Assembly: GCA_900541055.1 (NCBI GenBank)
Contig: UQHZ01000003.1
Coordinates: 94,121 to 158,120, forward strand
Length of the DNA stretch: 64,000 nucleotides
Direction: 5' to 3'
Origin: an uncultured Collinsella sp.
GTDB taxonomy: Bacteria; Actinomycetota; Coriobacteriia; Coriobacteriales; Coriobacteriaceae
Of this stretch, positions 17,141 through 25,123 are shown piece after piece. Position 1 is the first letter of the stretch. Each line of letters starts with the position of its first letter. The notes beneath the pieces are model-generated. The model was not told the DNA's origin. It worked only from the letters and a program-made list of their open reading frames with translations, and did not search any database. Both the position numbers and the translations under genes were made by a program.

Positions 17141-18490
17141 ATGGATACACCGTTGGGCTCCGTGCTCTACATCACCCTCGGGTGCGCTAAGAACGAGGTT
17201 GACACCGACCGCATGCGTTCTCTTTTGACCGCCGCGGGCTACGAGGAGGCATTCGACCCGCAGGATGCCGATATCGCCATCGTCAATACTTGCTCGTTCC
17301 TCGCCTCCGCAACGTCCGAGAGCATCGAGACCACGCTCGAGCTCGCCAACGAGGTTCAGGACGGCGTTCGTTCTTGCCCCATCGTCATGTGCGGCTGCGT
17401 GCCGTCGCGCTATGGCGATGACCTGCCTGACGAGCTGCCCGAGGTCGCTGCCTTTGTGAAGGCCGACGAGGAAGATGGCATCGTGGCGGTCATCGATGGC
17501 GTGCTGGGTGTCGAGCGTGAGATTGCAGCCTATATCCCGCAGGTCAAACGTACCGTCGAGGGTGCTGTCGCCTACGTCAAGATTTCCGATGGCTGCAACC
17601 GCTTCTGCAGCTTCTGCATGATTCCCTACATCCGCGGCCGCTATCATTCGCGCAATGCCGAGAGCATCATCTCCGAGGTGCGCGACCTGGTTGCCGGCGG
17701 TGTGCGCGAGATCGTGCTGATCGGCCAGGACACGGGCATCTGGGGTACCGACTTTGCCGACGAGGACGTCGCCGATGGCTCGCCGCGCAATCTGGCGCAG
17801 CTGCTGCGTGCCGTCGCCGAGGCCGTGCGCCCGCACAACGTCTGGGTCCGCGTGCTCTATCTGCAGCCCGAGGGCATGACTGACGAACTCATCGAGACGA
17901 TTCGCGATACGCCCGAGGTGCTGCCCTATATCGATATCCCCGTGCAGCACTGCGACGCGCGCATCCTCAAGGCCATGCGTCGCTCCGGTTCGCGCCAGGA
18001 GCTCGAGGATCTGTTCCGCGACCTTCGCGAGCGCATCCCCGGCATCGTGATTCGTTCCACGGCCATGGTCGGCTTCCCGACCGAGACCGACGACGAGTTC
18101 CGCGATCTTATCGACTTTATGGACACCGTCGGCTTTGACTACACGAGTGTCTTTGCCTACTCGCAGGAGGAGGGCAGCCTGGCCGCTAAGATGGAGGGCC
18201 AGGTCGACGAAGAGGTCAAGCTCGAGCGCTCCCAGGAGGCCATGGACCTGGCCGAGTCGCTCGGTTTTGCCGCCACCGCCGCACATGTGGGCGAGCGCGC
18301 CCAGGTAATCGTCGACGGTATCGAAGAGACCGAGGATGGCGCCGAGCTGATCGGCCATGCCTGGTTCCAGGCGCCCGATTCCGATGGCGCGGTGCATCTG
18401 GACGCCAGCGAGGCGTCCGTGGGCGATATTCTGACCGTCGAGTTTACCGATAGCTTCTGCTATGAGCTTATCGGTCATGTTGTGGAGTAG
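17141..18490 (+). CDS. rimO: Ribosomal protein S12 methylthiotransferase RimO
   Basis: Radical-SAM enzyme of 449 residues that methylthiolates Asp88/89 of ribosomal protein S12. The N-terminal cluster Cys are in TLGCAKNEVD, NTCSFL and CGCV. The radical-SAM motif CNRFCSFC is at about residues 152-159, with MIPYIRGR typical of RimO, and a C-terminal TRAM domain is present. It lies in an operon with pgsA 9 bp downstream. Confidence 0.94.
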   Translation: MDTPLGSVLYITLGCAKNEVDTDRMRSLLTAAGYEEAFDPQDADIAIVNTCSFLASATSESIETTLELANEVQDGVRSCPIVMCGCVPSRYGDDLPDELPEVAAFVKADEEDGIVAVIDGVLGVEREIAAYIPQVKRTVEGAVAYVKISDGCNRFCSFCMIPYIRGRYHSRNAESIISEVRDLVAGGVREIVLIGQDTGIWGTDFADEDVADGSPRNLAQLLRAVAEAVRPHNVWVRVLYLQPEGMTDELIETIRDTPEVLPYIDIPVQHCDARILKAMRRSGSRQELEDLFRDLRERIPGIVIRSTAMVGFPTETDDEFRDLIDFMDTVGFDYTSVFAYSQEEGSLAAKMEGQVDEEVKLERSQEAMDLAESLGFAATAAHVGERAQVIVDGIEETEDGAELIGHAWFQAPDSDGAVHLDASEASVGDILTVEFTDSFCYELIGHVVE

Positions 18491-18499
18491 GAGAGCGTC

Positions 18500-19138
18500 G
18501 TGGCTAACGAGAGCAATAAGGAACTGACGAGTGTCTGGACGCCCGCCAACATCGTGACGTGCGTTCGCATCGTCTTTATCCCGGTGTTCATGATCGTGTC
18601 GGCGCTTTCTCACACGAGTGTTGCCGGTACGGATTGGAGCACCTTCGACGGCCCGCTCGCCGCCGCTGCCTTCATTCTGTATGTGATCCTGTCGTGCACC
18701 GATAAGGTCGACGGTTATCTGGCGCGTTCGCGCAACGAGATCACCGACTTCGGTAAATTCTTGGACCCCATCGCCGATAAGCTGCTCGTGTTTTCGGCCC
18801 TGCTGCTGTTCTTGGATTTTGGCGCGGTAACCGTGTGGTCCGTGTTCATTATCCTGTTCCGTGAGCTGCTGGTGAGCGCCCTTCGCATGGTTGCGAGTGC
18901 GGCCGGTGTGGTCGTTGCGGCCGATAAGCTCGGCAAGTACAAGACGGCAACCACGATGGTCTCCATTTGCGGTTACCTGTGCGTTTTTGCTATGGCCGGT
19001 TTGCACCTTGGTCCGGTGGCGCTGACGCTCGGCATCTACTCGGTGTCGCGCTTCCTGTACGCCGTTGCCGTTGTCCTGACCGTTATCTCGGGCGCCCAGT
19101 ACTTCTGGAACTGCCGCAAGATCGTCTTTTCGGTCTAG
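18500..19138 (+). CDS. pgsA: CDP-diacylglycerol-glycerol-3-phosphate 3-phosphatidyltransferase
   Basis: Integral membrane enzyme of 212 residues making phosphatidylglycerol phosphate. The CDP-alcohol phosphotransferase motif reads DKVDGYLARSRNEITDFGKF followed by LDPIADK, with all catalytic Asp present, flanked by about six membrane helices. The start is GTG at 18500 with AGGAGAG upstream. A second CDP-alcohol phosphotransferase is encoded at 39402-40106. The rimO-pgsA-cinA-recA order is conserved in many Gram-positive bacteria. Confidence 0.93.
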   Translation: MANESNKELTSVWTPANIVTCVRIVFIPVFMIVSALSHTSVAGTDWSTFDGPLAAAAFILYVILSCTDKVDGYLARSRNEITDFGKFLDPIADKLLVFSALLLFLDFGAVTVWSVFIILFRELLVSALRMVASAAGVVVAADKLGKYKTATTMVSICGYLCVFAMAGLHLGPVALTLGIYSVSRFLYAVAVVLTVISGAQYFWNCRKIVFSV

Positions 19139-19144
19139 GTCCTG

Positions 19145-19681
19145 GTGGGTATGACGGACTCTTTTGAGCAGATTTCCGCACATAACGAGGAGCTGGCGCG
19201 TGATATTGTCGAGCGCGCGAGCGCTCGGGGCGTGACGGTTTCGACGGCTGAGTCGCTGACGGCGGGTATGATCGCCTCGACGATTGCCGATATCCCGGGC
19301 GCCTCGGCGGTGCTGCGTGGCGGTGCGGTGACCTATTGCGATGAGATTAAGCATCGTGTTCTTGGTGTTGAGCAGGAGACGCTCGACCGCTATACCGCGG
19401 TCTCGCATCAGACCGCGCGCGAGATGGCGGTGGGTTCGCTGGAGCTGTACCAGAGCGATATTGCAGTGAGCGCAACGGGTTATGCCGGCCCCGGCGGTGG
19501 CACTGAGGACGATCCGGCGGGCACTTTCTATATTGGCTGGGCGCATCGTTCCGCCGATGGGGGCGTGCCGGTCGTGGACTCTGTGCGCTGCCACTATGAG
19601 GGTGACCGTTCGTGTGTTCGTGCCCATGCGGTCACGGAGGCATTGGGTCGCATTGCCCCTGTGCTCAACTCTATGGAATAG
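19145..19681 (+). CDS. CinA C-terminal type nicotinamide-nucleotide amidase
   Basis: Protein of 178 residues corresponding to the C-terminal domain of CinA (PncC), which deamidates NMN to nicotinate mononucleotide. The signature STAESLTAGMIASTIADIPGAS and the later ATGYAGPGGG are present. The N-terminal molybdopterin-binding-like domain of full CinA is absent. The start is GTG at 19145 or ATG at 19151; both are in frame and the ribosome site is weak. It lies before recA, as cinA does in many genomes. Confidence 0.88.
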   Translation: MGMTDSFEQISAHNEELARDIVERASARGVTVSTAESLTAGMIASTIADIPGASAVLRGGAVTYCDEIKHRVLGVEQETLDRYTAVSHQTAREMAVGSLELYQSDIAVSATGYAGPGGGTEDDPAGTFYIGWAHRSADGGVPVVDSVRCHYEGDRSCVRAHAVTEALGRIAPVLNSME

Positions 19682-19688
19682 ACGTGTT

Positions 19689-19712
19689 TTAAGGGGCCTC
19701 CGAGCCCCTTAA
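19689..19712 (+). terminator. Hairpin terminator after cinA-type gene
   Basis: TTAAGGGGC (19689-19697) pairs perfectly with GCCCCTTAA (19704-19712). The T-tract is short, so termination may be partial. Confidence 0.6.
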
Positions 19713-19809
19713 TTGTGGAGATAGGGACCTTAGGCTCATTTGGCGTTTGTGCTGGTTTTAGATGTATTTTTGCCTGCCTTGTTCATATTTGGTTCTTTGT
19801 GGTCAAGCA

Positions 19810-19847
19810 TTTGGTCAGTGTTTGGTCGGCGTTTGGTTGGGTTTTGG
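19810..19847 (+). repeat. 11-base phased repeats upstream of recA
   Basis: Three consecutive units, TTTGGTCAGTG, TTTGGTCGGCG and TTTGGTTGGGT, then TTTGG, start at 19810, 19821, 19832 and 19843. Weaker related units precede them. The spacing equals about one helical turn, placing TTTGG on one DNA face about 35-70 bases before the recA -35 box. Confidence 0.6.
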
Positions 19848-19879
19848 AAAGACCGCCTGCATATGATTGGCCTGAACGG

Positions 19880-19908
19880 TTGACCACGAACAGCAGTTCG
19901 TTTATTAT
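19880..19908 (+). promoter_or_regulatory. recA promoter with LexA box in the spacer
   Basis: TTGACC (19880-19885), a 17-base spacer and TATTAT (19903-19908) form a good housekeeping promoter. The spacer contains the perfect dyad CGAACAGCAGTTCG (19887-19900), matching the Gram-positive/actinobacterial SOS half-sites CGAAC and GTTCG. LexA bound here would block RNA polymerase. Confidence 0.85.
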
Positions 19909-19938
19909 CGATGCAGGTTGTTAAGAGGAGGGCTATTC

Positions 19939-21087
19939 ATGGCCAAGAATTCAGGTCCCGTACGTACCGTTCATGCTCGCACGACGGGTAAAGAGCGCGA
20001 TGAGATGATCGCCACCACCAAGGCCGAGATCGAGAAGAAATTTGGCCAGGGTTCCATCATGAGGTACGGCGACGGTGGCCCCGAGCTCGAGGTCGAGGCC
20101 ATTCCCACGGGCGCCCTGGCCCTCGATGCCGCTCTGGGTATCGGCGGTGTGCCGCGCGGCCGTATCGTCGAGATTTACGGTCCTGAGTCCTCCGGTAAGA
20201 CGACGCTTTCGCTTGAGATCCTGGCCGAGGCCCAGGCAATGGGTGGCGTTGTGGCATTTATCGATGCCGAGCACGCGCTCGATCCCACGTATGCCGCGCG
20301 CATCGGCGTGGATATCGACGAGGTACTGATTTCCCAGCCCGATACGGGTGAGCAGGCGCTCGAGATCGTTGACATGCTCGTGCGTTCCGGCGCCATCGAT
20401 GCCATCGTCGTTGACTCCGTCGCTGCGTTGACCCCGCGTGCCGAGATCGAGGGAGAAATCGGCGACACTACGGTCGGTCTTCAGGCTCGCCTGATGAGCC
20501 AGGCGCTCCGCAAGCTCGCCGGCTCGCTGTCCAAGTCCAACACGACGTGCATCTTCATTAACCAGCTGCGTGAGAAGATCGGCGTCATGTTCGGCAACCC
20601 CGAGACCACGACGGGCGGCCGCGCCCTTAAGTTCTTCTCTTCGGTGCGTATCGACATTCGCCGCATCGACAGCATTAAGCTTAAGGACGAGGTTATCGGT
20701 AACCGCGTGCGCGCCAAGGTCGTTAAGAACAAGGTGGCAGCTCCGTTCCGTTCTGCTGAGTTCGACATCATGTACGGTACGGGCATCTCTAAGGAGGGCT
20801 CGATTCTGGACATGGCTGTCGAGTGCGGCATTTGCAAGAAGATGGGCTCCTGGTTTGCCTATGGCGAGGACAAGCTCGGCAACGGTCGCGAGGCCGCCAA
20901 GGCGTTCCTGCGCGAACACCCCGATTGCGCCGACGAGATTGAGCATAAGGTCCGCCTTGCCTGCGGACTTGAGTTTGATGACGATGCTCCGTCCGAGGTC
21001 GAGCTGACCGATCAGCCTGCGCCTGAGGAGTTTGACGAGCTTTACGCCATCGATGGTTCCGCCATGCTCGATGATGACGACGAGTAG
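19939..21087 (+). CDS. recA: Recombinase RecA
   Basis: Strand-exchange ATPase and LexA co-protease, 382 residues. Walker A GPESSGKTT lies at residues 81-89, and the loop region INQLREKIGVMFGNPETTTGG is diagnostic. The C-terminus is acidic, ending in DDDDE. The ATG at 19939 has AGAGGAGGG upstream; the frame also opens at 19918 without support. Its promoter carries a LexA box. recX follows after 11 bp. Confidence 0.98.
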   Translation: MAKNSGPVRTVHARTTGKERDEMIATTKAEIEKKFGQGSIMRYGDGGPELEVEAIPTGALALDAALGIGGVPRGRIVEIYGPESSGKTTLSLEILAEAQAMGGVVAFIDAEHALDPTYAARIGVDIDEVLISQPDTGEQALEIVDMLVRSGAIDAIVVDSVAALTPRAEIEGEIGDTTVGLQARLMSQALRKLAGSLSKSNTTCIFINQLREKIGVMFGNPETTTGGRALKFFSSVRIDIRRIDSIKLKDEVIGNRVRAKVVKNKVAAPFRSAEFDIMYGTGISKEGSILDMAVECGICKKMGSWFAYGEDKLGNGREAAKAFLREHPDCADEIEHKVRLACGLEFDDDAPSEVELTDQPAPEEFDELYAIDGSAMLDDDDE

Positions 21088-21098
21088 CGGTTACGCTC

Positions 21099-21791
21099 AT
21101 GTCGTATACGGTGACCGAGGCCACGGTCGTTTTTCCCGATAAGAAGGCGGCCTCCTCGTTCTCGAGCGGGTATGCGTCCAAAAAGCCTTGCGCACATATC
21201 GATTGTGAGCTTGAGGGCGGTTTTGAGCGGTCCATTTGGATTCCCGTGCGGGTCGCGCGGCTGTATGTCAAAAACCGCCCCGATCTTCCCTGTGATTGGG
21301 ACAACTTTCGTGAGGCGGTGCAGCTCATCGAGCGTAAATGTGCACTTACCATGGTGACCGAGATGCTATCGCGCCGCGACCATGCGACGGGTGAGGTCCG
21401 TGACAAGCTGGCTCGCTACGGCTTTCACCAGCCCGCGATCGATTTCGCCGTCGAGCGCGCCACCGAGTATCACTTTTTAGACGAGAACCGCTTTTGCTCG
21501 TACTTTATCGAGGAGCGCAAGCGGCGCGGTTGGGGACAGCGCAAAATCGAGACCGAGCTCAAGCGCCGTCATGTCGCGCTCGATGACATTCCCGGTTATC
21601 CCGAGGATTATTTTGCCGTCGAAGACGATTTGGCGCGTGCGTCAGCCCTGCTCGCCAAGCGGCGTGTTCCAGAGACGCGCGCATTCGAAAAACTGGTTCG
21701 GTTTTTGATGGGCAAGGGCTTCTCGTATCACGTCGCCGCCGATGCCGTTAAGGCACGTCTCGATGCCGAACGCGAGGAATGTGCGGTTTAG
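21099..21791 (+). CDS. recX: Regulatory protein RecX
   Basis: RecA filament modulator of 230 residues. The conserved three-helix repeats are visible (ALTMVTEMLSRRDHATGEV, LDENRFCSYFIEERKRRGWG and LVRFLMGKGFSYHVAADAV). About 80 N-terminal residues precede the RecX core. It lies directly behind recA and is probably co-transcribed with it under SOS control. Confidence 0.9.
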   Translation: MSYTVTEATVVFPDKKAASSFSSGYASKKPCAHIDCELEGGFERSIWIPVRVARLYVKNRPDLPCDWDNFREAVQLIERKCALTMVTEMLSRRDHATGEVRDKLARYGFHQPAIDFAVERATEYHFLDENRFCSYFIEERKRRGWGQRKIETELKRRHVALDDIPGYPEDYFAVEDDLARASALLAKRRVPETRAFEKLVRFLMGKGFSYHVAADAVKARLDAEREECAV

Positions 21792-21853
21792 GCGTATGCG
21801 TTTTGTGGCCCTGCCGTTCACCGTGTTTTAGCCGCCGTGCCGGGGCCATTTAT

Positions 21854-21882
21854 TTGACAGTTGTTGTGGTTCAACGTACGAT
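21854..21882 (+). promoter_or_regulatory. Promoter upstream of rny
   Basis: Consensus TTGACA (21854-21859), exactly 17 bases, then TACGAT (21877-21882). It predicts a leader of about 160 bases before rny. Confidence 0.7.
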
Positions 21883-21988
21883 AAACACTGTCATTTGCTT
21901 TGTGATATGTGCTCATCTGTGATGAGTTTGTTTATTTGTTTATCTGTATCCGACCCGCATAAGCTGCGCCCATATTACTCAAATGTCG

Positions 21989-22020
21989 CGAGCCGTTCGT
22001 AAGGACGGTTCGCTTTGTTG
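21989..22020 (+). promoter_or_regulatory. Leader hairpin of rny
   Basis: GCGAGCCGT (21989-21997) pairs with ACGGTTCGC (22006-22014), nine pairs including one G-U, with an 8-base loop, followed by TTTGTTGTG. It lies between the rny promoter and its start, so it could be an attenuator or processing site; the T-tract is imperfect. Confidence 0.4.
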
Positions 22021-22048
22021 TGTAACGAATCCATAAAAAGGAGTGAGC

Positions 22049-23599
22049 ATGCCTATCATCGCAGCGCTCGTTGGCATCGTTTTGGGTGCCATCGCCGCCA
22101 TTGCCTACATGCGCACCGCCAAGCAGGGTAGTCTTCACGAGGCCGACGAAAAGATCCAGTCGGCACACGCACAGGCTGAGTCCCTGATCGGTGATGCTAA
22201 GCGTCAGGCCGAGACCCTCAAAAAAGAGGCTCTGCTCGAGGCTAAAGAGGAGATCATCAAGAACAAGCAGGCCGCCGAGGCCGAGGACAAGCAGCGTAAG
22301 AGCGAGATTCGTACGCTCGAGAACCGTGTGATGCAGCGCGAGGAGTCCCTTGATCGCCGAAACGACGCTCTCGACAAGCGTGAGCACCAGCTGTCCAGCC
22401 AGGCCGGTCAGGTCGAGAAGCGCTCCCGCGAGCTTGAGGAGCTCTGCGCCAAGCAGACCTCCGAGCTCGAGCGTATCGCCGACCTGACCCGTGAGGACGC
22501 CCACAAGGAGCTCCTCGATAAGGTTCGCGGCGAGGTCACCCACGAGGCTGCCACGATCATTCGCGAGTCCGAGCAGCAGGTTCGCGCCGAGTGCCACAAG
22601 ACCGCCCAGGAGATTCTGTCCCTGGCGATTCAGCGCTGCGCTGCCGACCACACAGCCGAGGTCACCGTTACCTCCGTGCACATTCCCTCTGATGACCTCA
22701 AGGGCCGTATCATCGGTCGCGAGGGTCGCAACATCCGGACCTTCGAGCAGGTTTCCGGCGTCAACCTCGTGATCGACGACACGCCTGAGACCGTCGTTCT
22801 TTCGAGCTTCGACCCGGTCCGTCGTGAGACCGCCCGTGTTGCCCTCGAGAACCTCATCGCCGACGGCCGCATTCACCCCGCCCGCATTGAGGAGATGTAT
22901 CACAAGGCTGCCGACCTGGTTCAGCAGCGCGTGCGCGAGGCTGGCGAGCAGGCTGCCTTTGATACCGGTATCCACGACCTGCACCCCGAGATCGTCAAGA
23001 CCCTTGGTGCCCTGCGCTACCGTACCTCGTTTGGTCAGAATGTGCTTCAGCACTCCCTCGAGGTTTCCGATCTGTGCGGCGTGATGGCTTCCGAGCTTGG
23101 CCTGGACGTTGTGACCGCTAAGCGCGCCGGCCTGCTGCACGACCTGGGCAAGGCAATCGACCACGACGTCGAGGGCCCGCATGCCGTCATCGGCGCCGAG
23201 CTTGCCCGCCGTTATGGCGAGAAGCCCGTTATCGTTCACGCTATCGAGGCTCACCATGCCGATGTCGACCCCAACACGGTGCTCGATGTCCTGGTACAGG
23301 CCGCCGATGCCGTCTCCGCCTCTCGCCCCGGTGCCCGTCGCGAGTCTGCCGAGAACTACATCAAGCGTCTTGAGAAGCTCGAGGAGATTGCCAACTCCCA
23401 TGAAGGCGTCGAGCGTACCTATGCCATGCAGGCTGGTCGCGAGGTCCACGTCATGGTTCAGCCGGACAAGATCTCCGATGCCCAGTCCACGGTCCTGGCT
23501 CACGATATCGCCCATCAGATCGAGGAAGAGATGGAGTATCCCGGTCAGGTGCGCGTTGTCGTGATTCGCGAGAGCCGCGCTGTCGATATCGCTAAATAA
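22049..23599 (+). CDS. rny: Ribonuclease Y
   Basis: Membrane-anchored endoribonuclease of 516 residues that starts mRNA decay. It has one N-terminal transmembrane helix (residues 2-22), a long coiled coil (about 25-200), a KH domain with GRIIGREGRNIRTFE (about 223-237) and an HD hydrolase domain with HDLGKAIDHD at about 363-372. I prefer ATG 22049 over GTG 22043 because AAGGAG is then five bases upstream. It has its own promoter at 21854. The stop is one base from the next start. Confidence 0.97.
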   Translation: MPIIAALVGIVLGAIAAIAYMRTAKQGSLHEADEKIQSAHAQAESLIGDAKRQAETLKKEALLEAKEEIIKNKQAAEAEDKQRKSEIRTLENRVMQREESLDRRNDALDKREHQLSSQAGQVEKRSRELEELCAKQTSELERIADLTREDAHKELLDKVRGEVTHEAATIIRESEQQVRAECHKTAQEILSLAIQRCAADHTAEVTVTSVHIPSDDLKGRIIGREGRNIRTFEQVSGVNLVIDDTPETVVLSSFDPVRRETARVALENLIADGRIHPARIEEMYHKAADLVQQRVREAGEQAAFDTGIHDLHPEIVKTLGALRYRTSFGQNVLQHSLEVSDLCGVMASELGLDVVTAKRAGLLHDLGKAIDHDVEGPHAVIGAELARRYGEKPVIVHAIEAHHADVDPNTVLDVLVQAADAVSASRPGARRESAENYIKRLEKLEEIANSHEGVERTYAMQAGREVHVMVQPDKISDAQSTVLAHDIAHQIEEEMEYPGQVRVVVIRESRAVDIAK

Positions 23600-23600
23600 C

Positions 23601-24686
23601 ATGAGCGACGCGAACGAGCTCATCTCATTTATCGCGTCGATGTCGGGGGAGGGCAACCTTCGCGTCGAGGAGAACCTTGGCGAGGGGTATGTCCGCCTCC
23701 GCGTTTCGGAGGCCGAGCGGCGCCAGGCAAAGCACGACATTCAGCATGTCGAGGATATCGTCATCGAAATGCTTCGTAATGCTCGCGATGCTGGCGCCGA
23801 CAAAGTCTATCTCGCCACGACCAAGGAAGATGGCGTCCGCACGCTTGTCTTTCTGGATAACGGTTCGGGCGTTCCGCAGGATATGCAAGAGCGAATCTTC
23901 GATGCTCGCGTTACCTCCAAGCTCGAGAGCATGAAGATGGACCGTTGGGGCGTTCACGGTCGTGGCATGGCATTGTTTTCGATCAAGCAGAACACCGACG
24001 AGGCCCGTGTGGTCACGTCCGGCGTCGATCTTGGTTCAGCCTTTAAGGTGAGCGTTGCAGCCGACCGCCTCAGCGAGCGTGCCGATCAGTCCAGCTGGCC
24101 CCAGGCCGTCAAGGATGAGGACGGACGTTATGTCTGTGCTCGCGGCCCGCATAGTATTATTCGCGCTGCCTGTGAGTTTGCGCTCGAGGAGTTGCGTGGT
24201 TGCGATGTCTATCTTGGTTCTCCGTCTGAGATTGCCGCGACCCTTTATGCTCAGGCGTCAAGTCGGCTCGATACGTCGCGTCTCCTGTTCATTGATGACG
24301 AGAGCGAGCTTCCGGTTGTCGATCGTTTAGGCCTTGCCTCTGATGCCGAGGACTTTATTCGTATCTGCTCGGGTTTGGGTCTTGAGATGTCCGAGCGCAC
24401 GGCACATCGCATTTTGGCAGGGCAGATTAAGCCCGTTCGCGGTGTGACCGCGCGTCTGCTGCGCGAGCGTGATTCGTCCTCGCATGCGCCGGCTCCTGTC
24501 GATCTCGCGAAGGATCGTCGCGGGCTTCGTATTGCCAAGGATGACATGGCACAGTTTTCGCGTGCTGTGGAGCGCGACTTTAATGACCTTGCCGCCCGGT
24601 ACTATCTCAACCTTTGCGGCGACCCAAAGATTCGCGTTTCGCGTGATCGAATCACTGTGACCTTCGATCTTGCCAAAGAGGAATAG
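23601..24686 (+). CDS. GHKL-fold ATPase of unknown role, coupled to rny
   Basis: Protein of 361 residues with a GHKL ATP-binding domain. The N-box HVEDIVIEMLRNARDAGA (about 49-66) carries the catalytic-type Glu and the Mg-binding Asn. G1 is DNGSG (about 86-90) and the lid region is GVHGRGMALFSIK (about 117-129). The N-box resembles MutL/Hsp90 more than histidine kinases, and no dimerisation histidine domain or transmembrane segment is visible. The remaining 200 residues are not recognised. It begins one base after rny and precedes spoVS, so it is probably co-expressed with RNase Y. The role is unknown. Confidence 0.75.
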   Translation: MSDANELISFIASMSGEGNLRVEENLGEGYVRLRVSEAERRQAKHDIQHVEDIVIEMLRNARDAGADKVYLATTKEDGVRTLVFLDNGSGVPQDMQERIFDARVTSKLESMKMDRWGVHGRGMALFSIKQNTDEARVVTSGVDLGSAFKVSVAADRLSERADQSSWPQAVKDEDGRYVCARGPHSIIRAACEFALEELRGCDVYLGSPSEIAATLYAQASSRLDTSRLLFIDDESELPVVDRLGLASDAEDFIRICSGLGLEMSERTAHRILAGQIKPVRGVTARLLRERDSSSHAPAPVDLAKDRRGLRIAKDDMAQFSRAVERDFNDLAARYYLNLCGDPKIRVSRDRITVTFDLAKEE

Positions 24687-24692
24687 TGCCTT

Positions 24693-24710
24693 TACCGAGT
24701 CCACTCGGTA
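24693..24710. promoter_or_regulatory. Perfect dyad upstream of spoVS
   Basis: TACCGAGTCCACTCGGTA is an 8-bp perfect inverted repeat with a two-base centre, 50 bases before the spoVS start. The short spacer favours an operator over a terminator. It is followed by TACGAT, the same -10-like hexamer as at rny. Confidence 0.4.
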
Positions 24711-24760
24711 CGATACAGTTATTGCAGTTAAAACGTACTTTTAAACGCAGGAGTTTCTTC

Positions 24761-25078
24761 ATGGATTGCCTGAAGGTATCAAGCAAATCATCGCCCGCGT
24801 CCGTTGCCGGCGCCATCGCCGGCATGGTCAAGGATGGTGTGCCCGTCAACATTCAGTGTGTCGGCGCCGGTGCGGTCAACCAGGCCATAAAGGCCGTGGC
24901 TATCGCGCGCGGTTTTTTGATTCCAACCGGTTTTGATATTTCCTGCGCGCCCGTGTTCTCCGACATCCTTATTAACGGGGAGTCGCGCACGGCCATCCGT
25001 CTTTCTATTTACGTTCACCAGATCAATCGAGCTGCTATGGATAACGTCGTCATGGATGATGTTAAGCCTGTGGCATAG
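24761..25078 (+). CDS. spoVS: Stage V sporulation protein S family (SpoVS)
   Basis: Small Alba-like protein of 105 residues with the near-invariant SpoVS core (LKVSSKSSPASVAGAIAG, AGAVNQAIKAVAIARGFL). In Bacillus SpoVS affects sporulation and septation; the family also occurs in non-sporulating bacteria, usually near rny and miaB as here. The ATG at 24761 has GCAGGAG nine bases upstream; upstream in-frame codons lack support. A roughly 15-residue C-terminal tail extends past the usual length. Confidence 0.9.
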   Translation: MDCLKVSSKSSPASVAGAIAGMVKDGVPVNIQCVGAGAVNQAIKAVAIARGFLIPTGFDISCAPVFSDILINGESRTAIRLSIYVHQINRAAMDNVVMDDVKPVA

Positions 25079-25123
25079 CTTCTGCTTGCCTCGATTCGCC
25101 CCCCCTCTCCATCGTTAGGACTT

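Noticed and set aside
16586..19627. 1013-codon open frame on the minus strand opposite yajQ, rimO, pgsA and cinA-type genes
   Set aside because: It is antisense to four clear genes, has no recognisable motif, and its His/Arg/Gly-rich composition is that of a GC-driven shadow frame.
21932..23740. 602-codon minus-strand frame opposite rny
   Set aside because: Antisense shadow; the sense strand encodes complete RNase Y with promoter and ribosome site.
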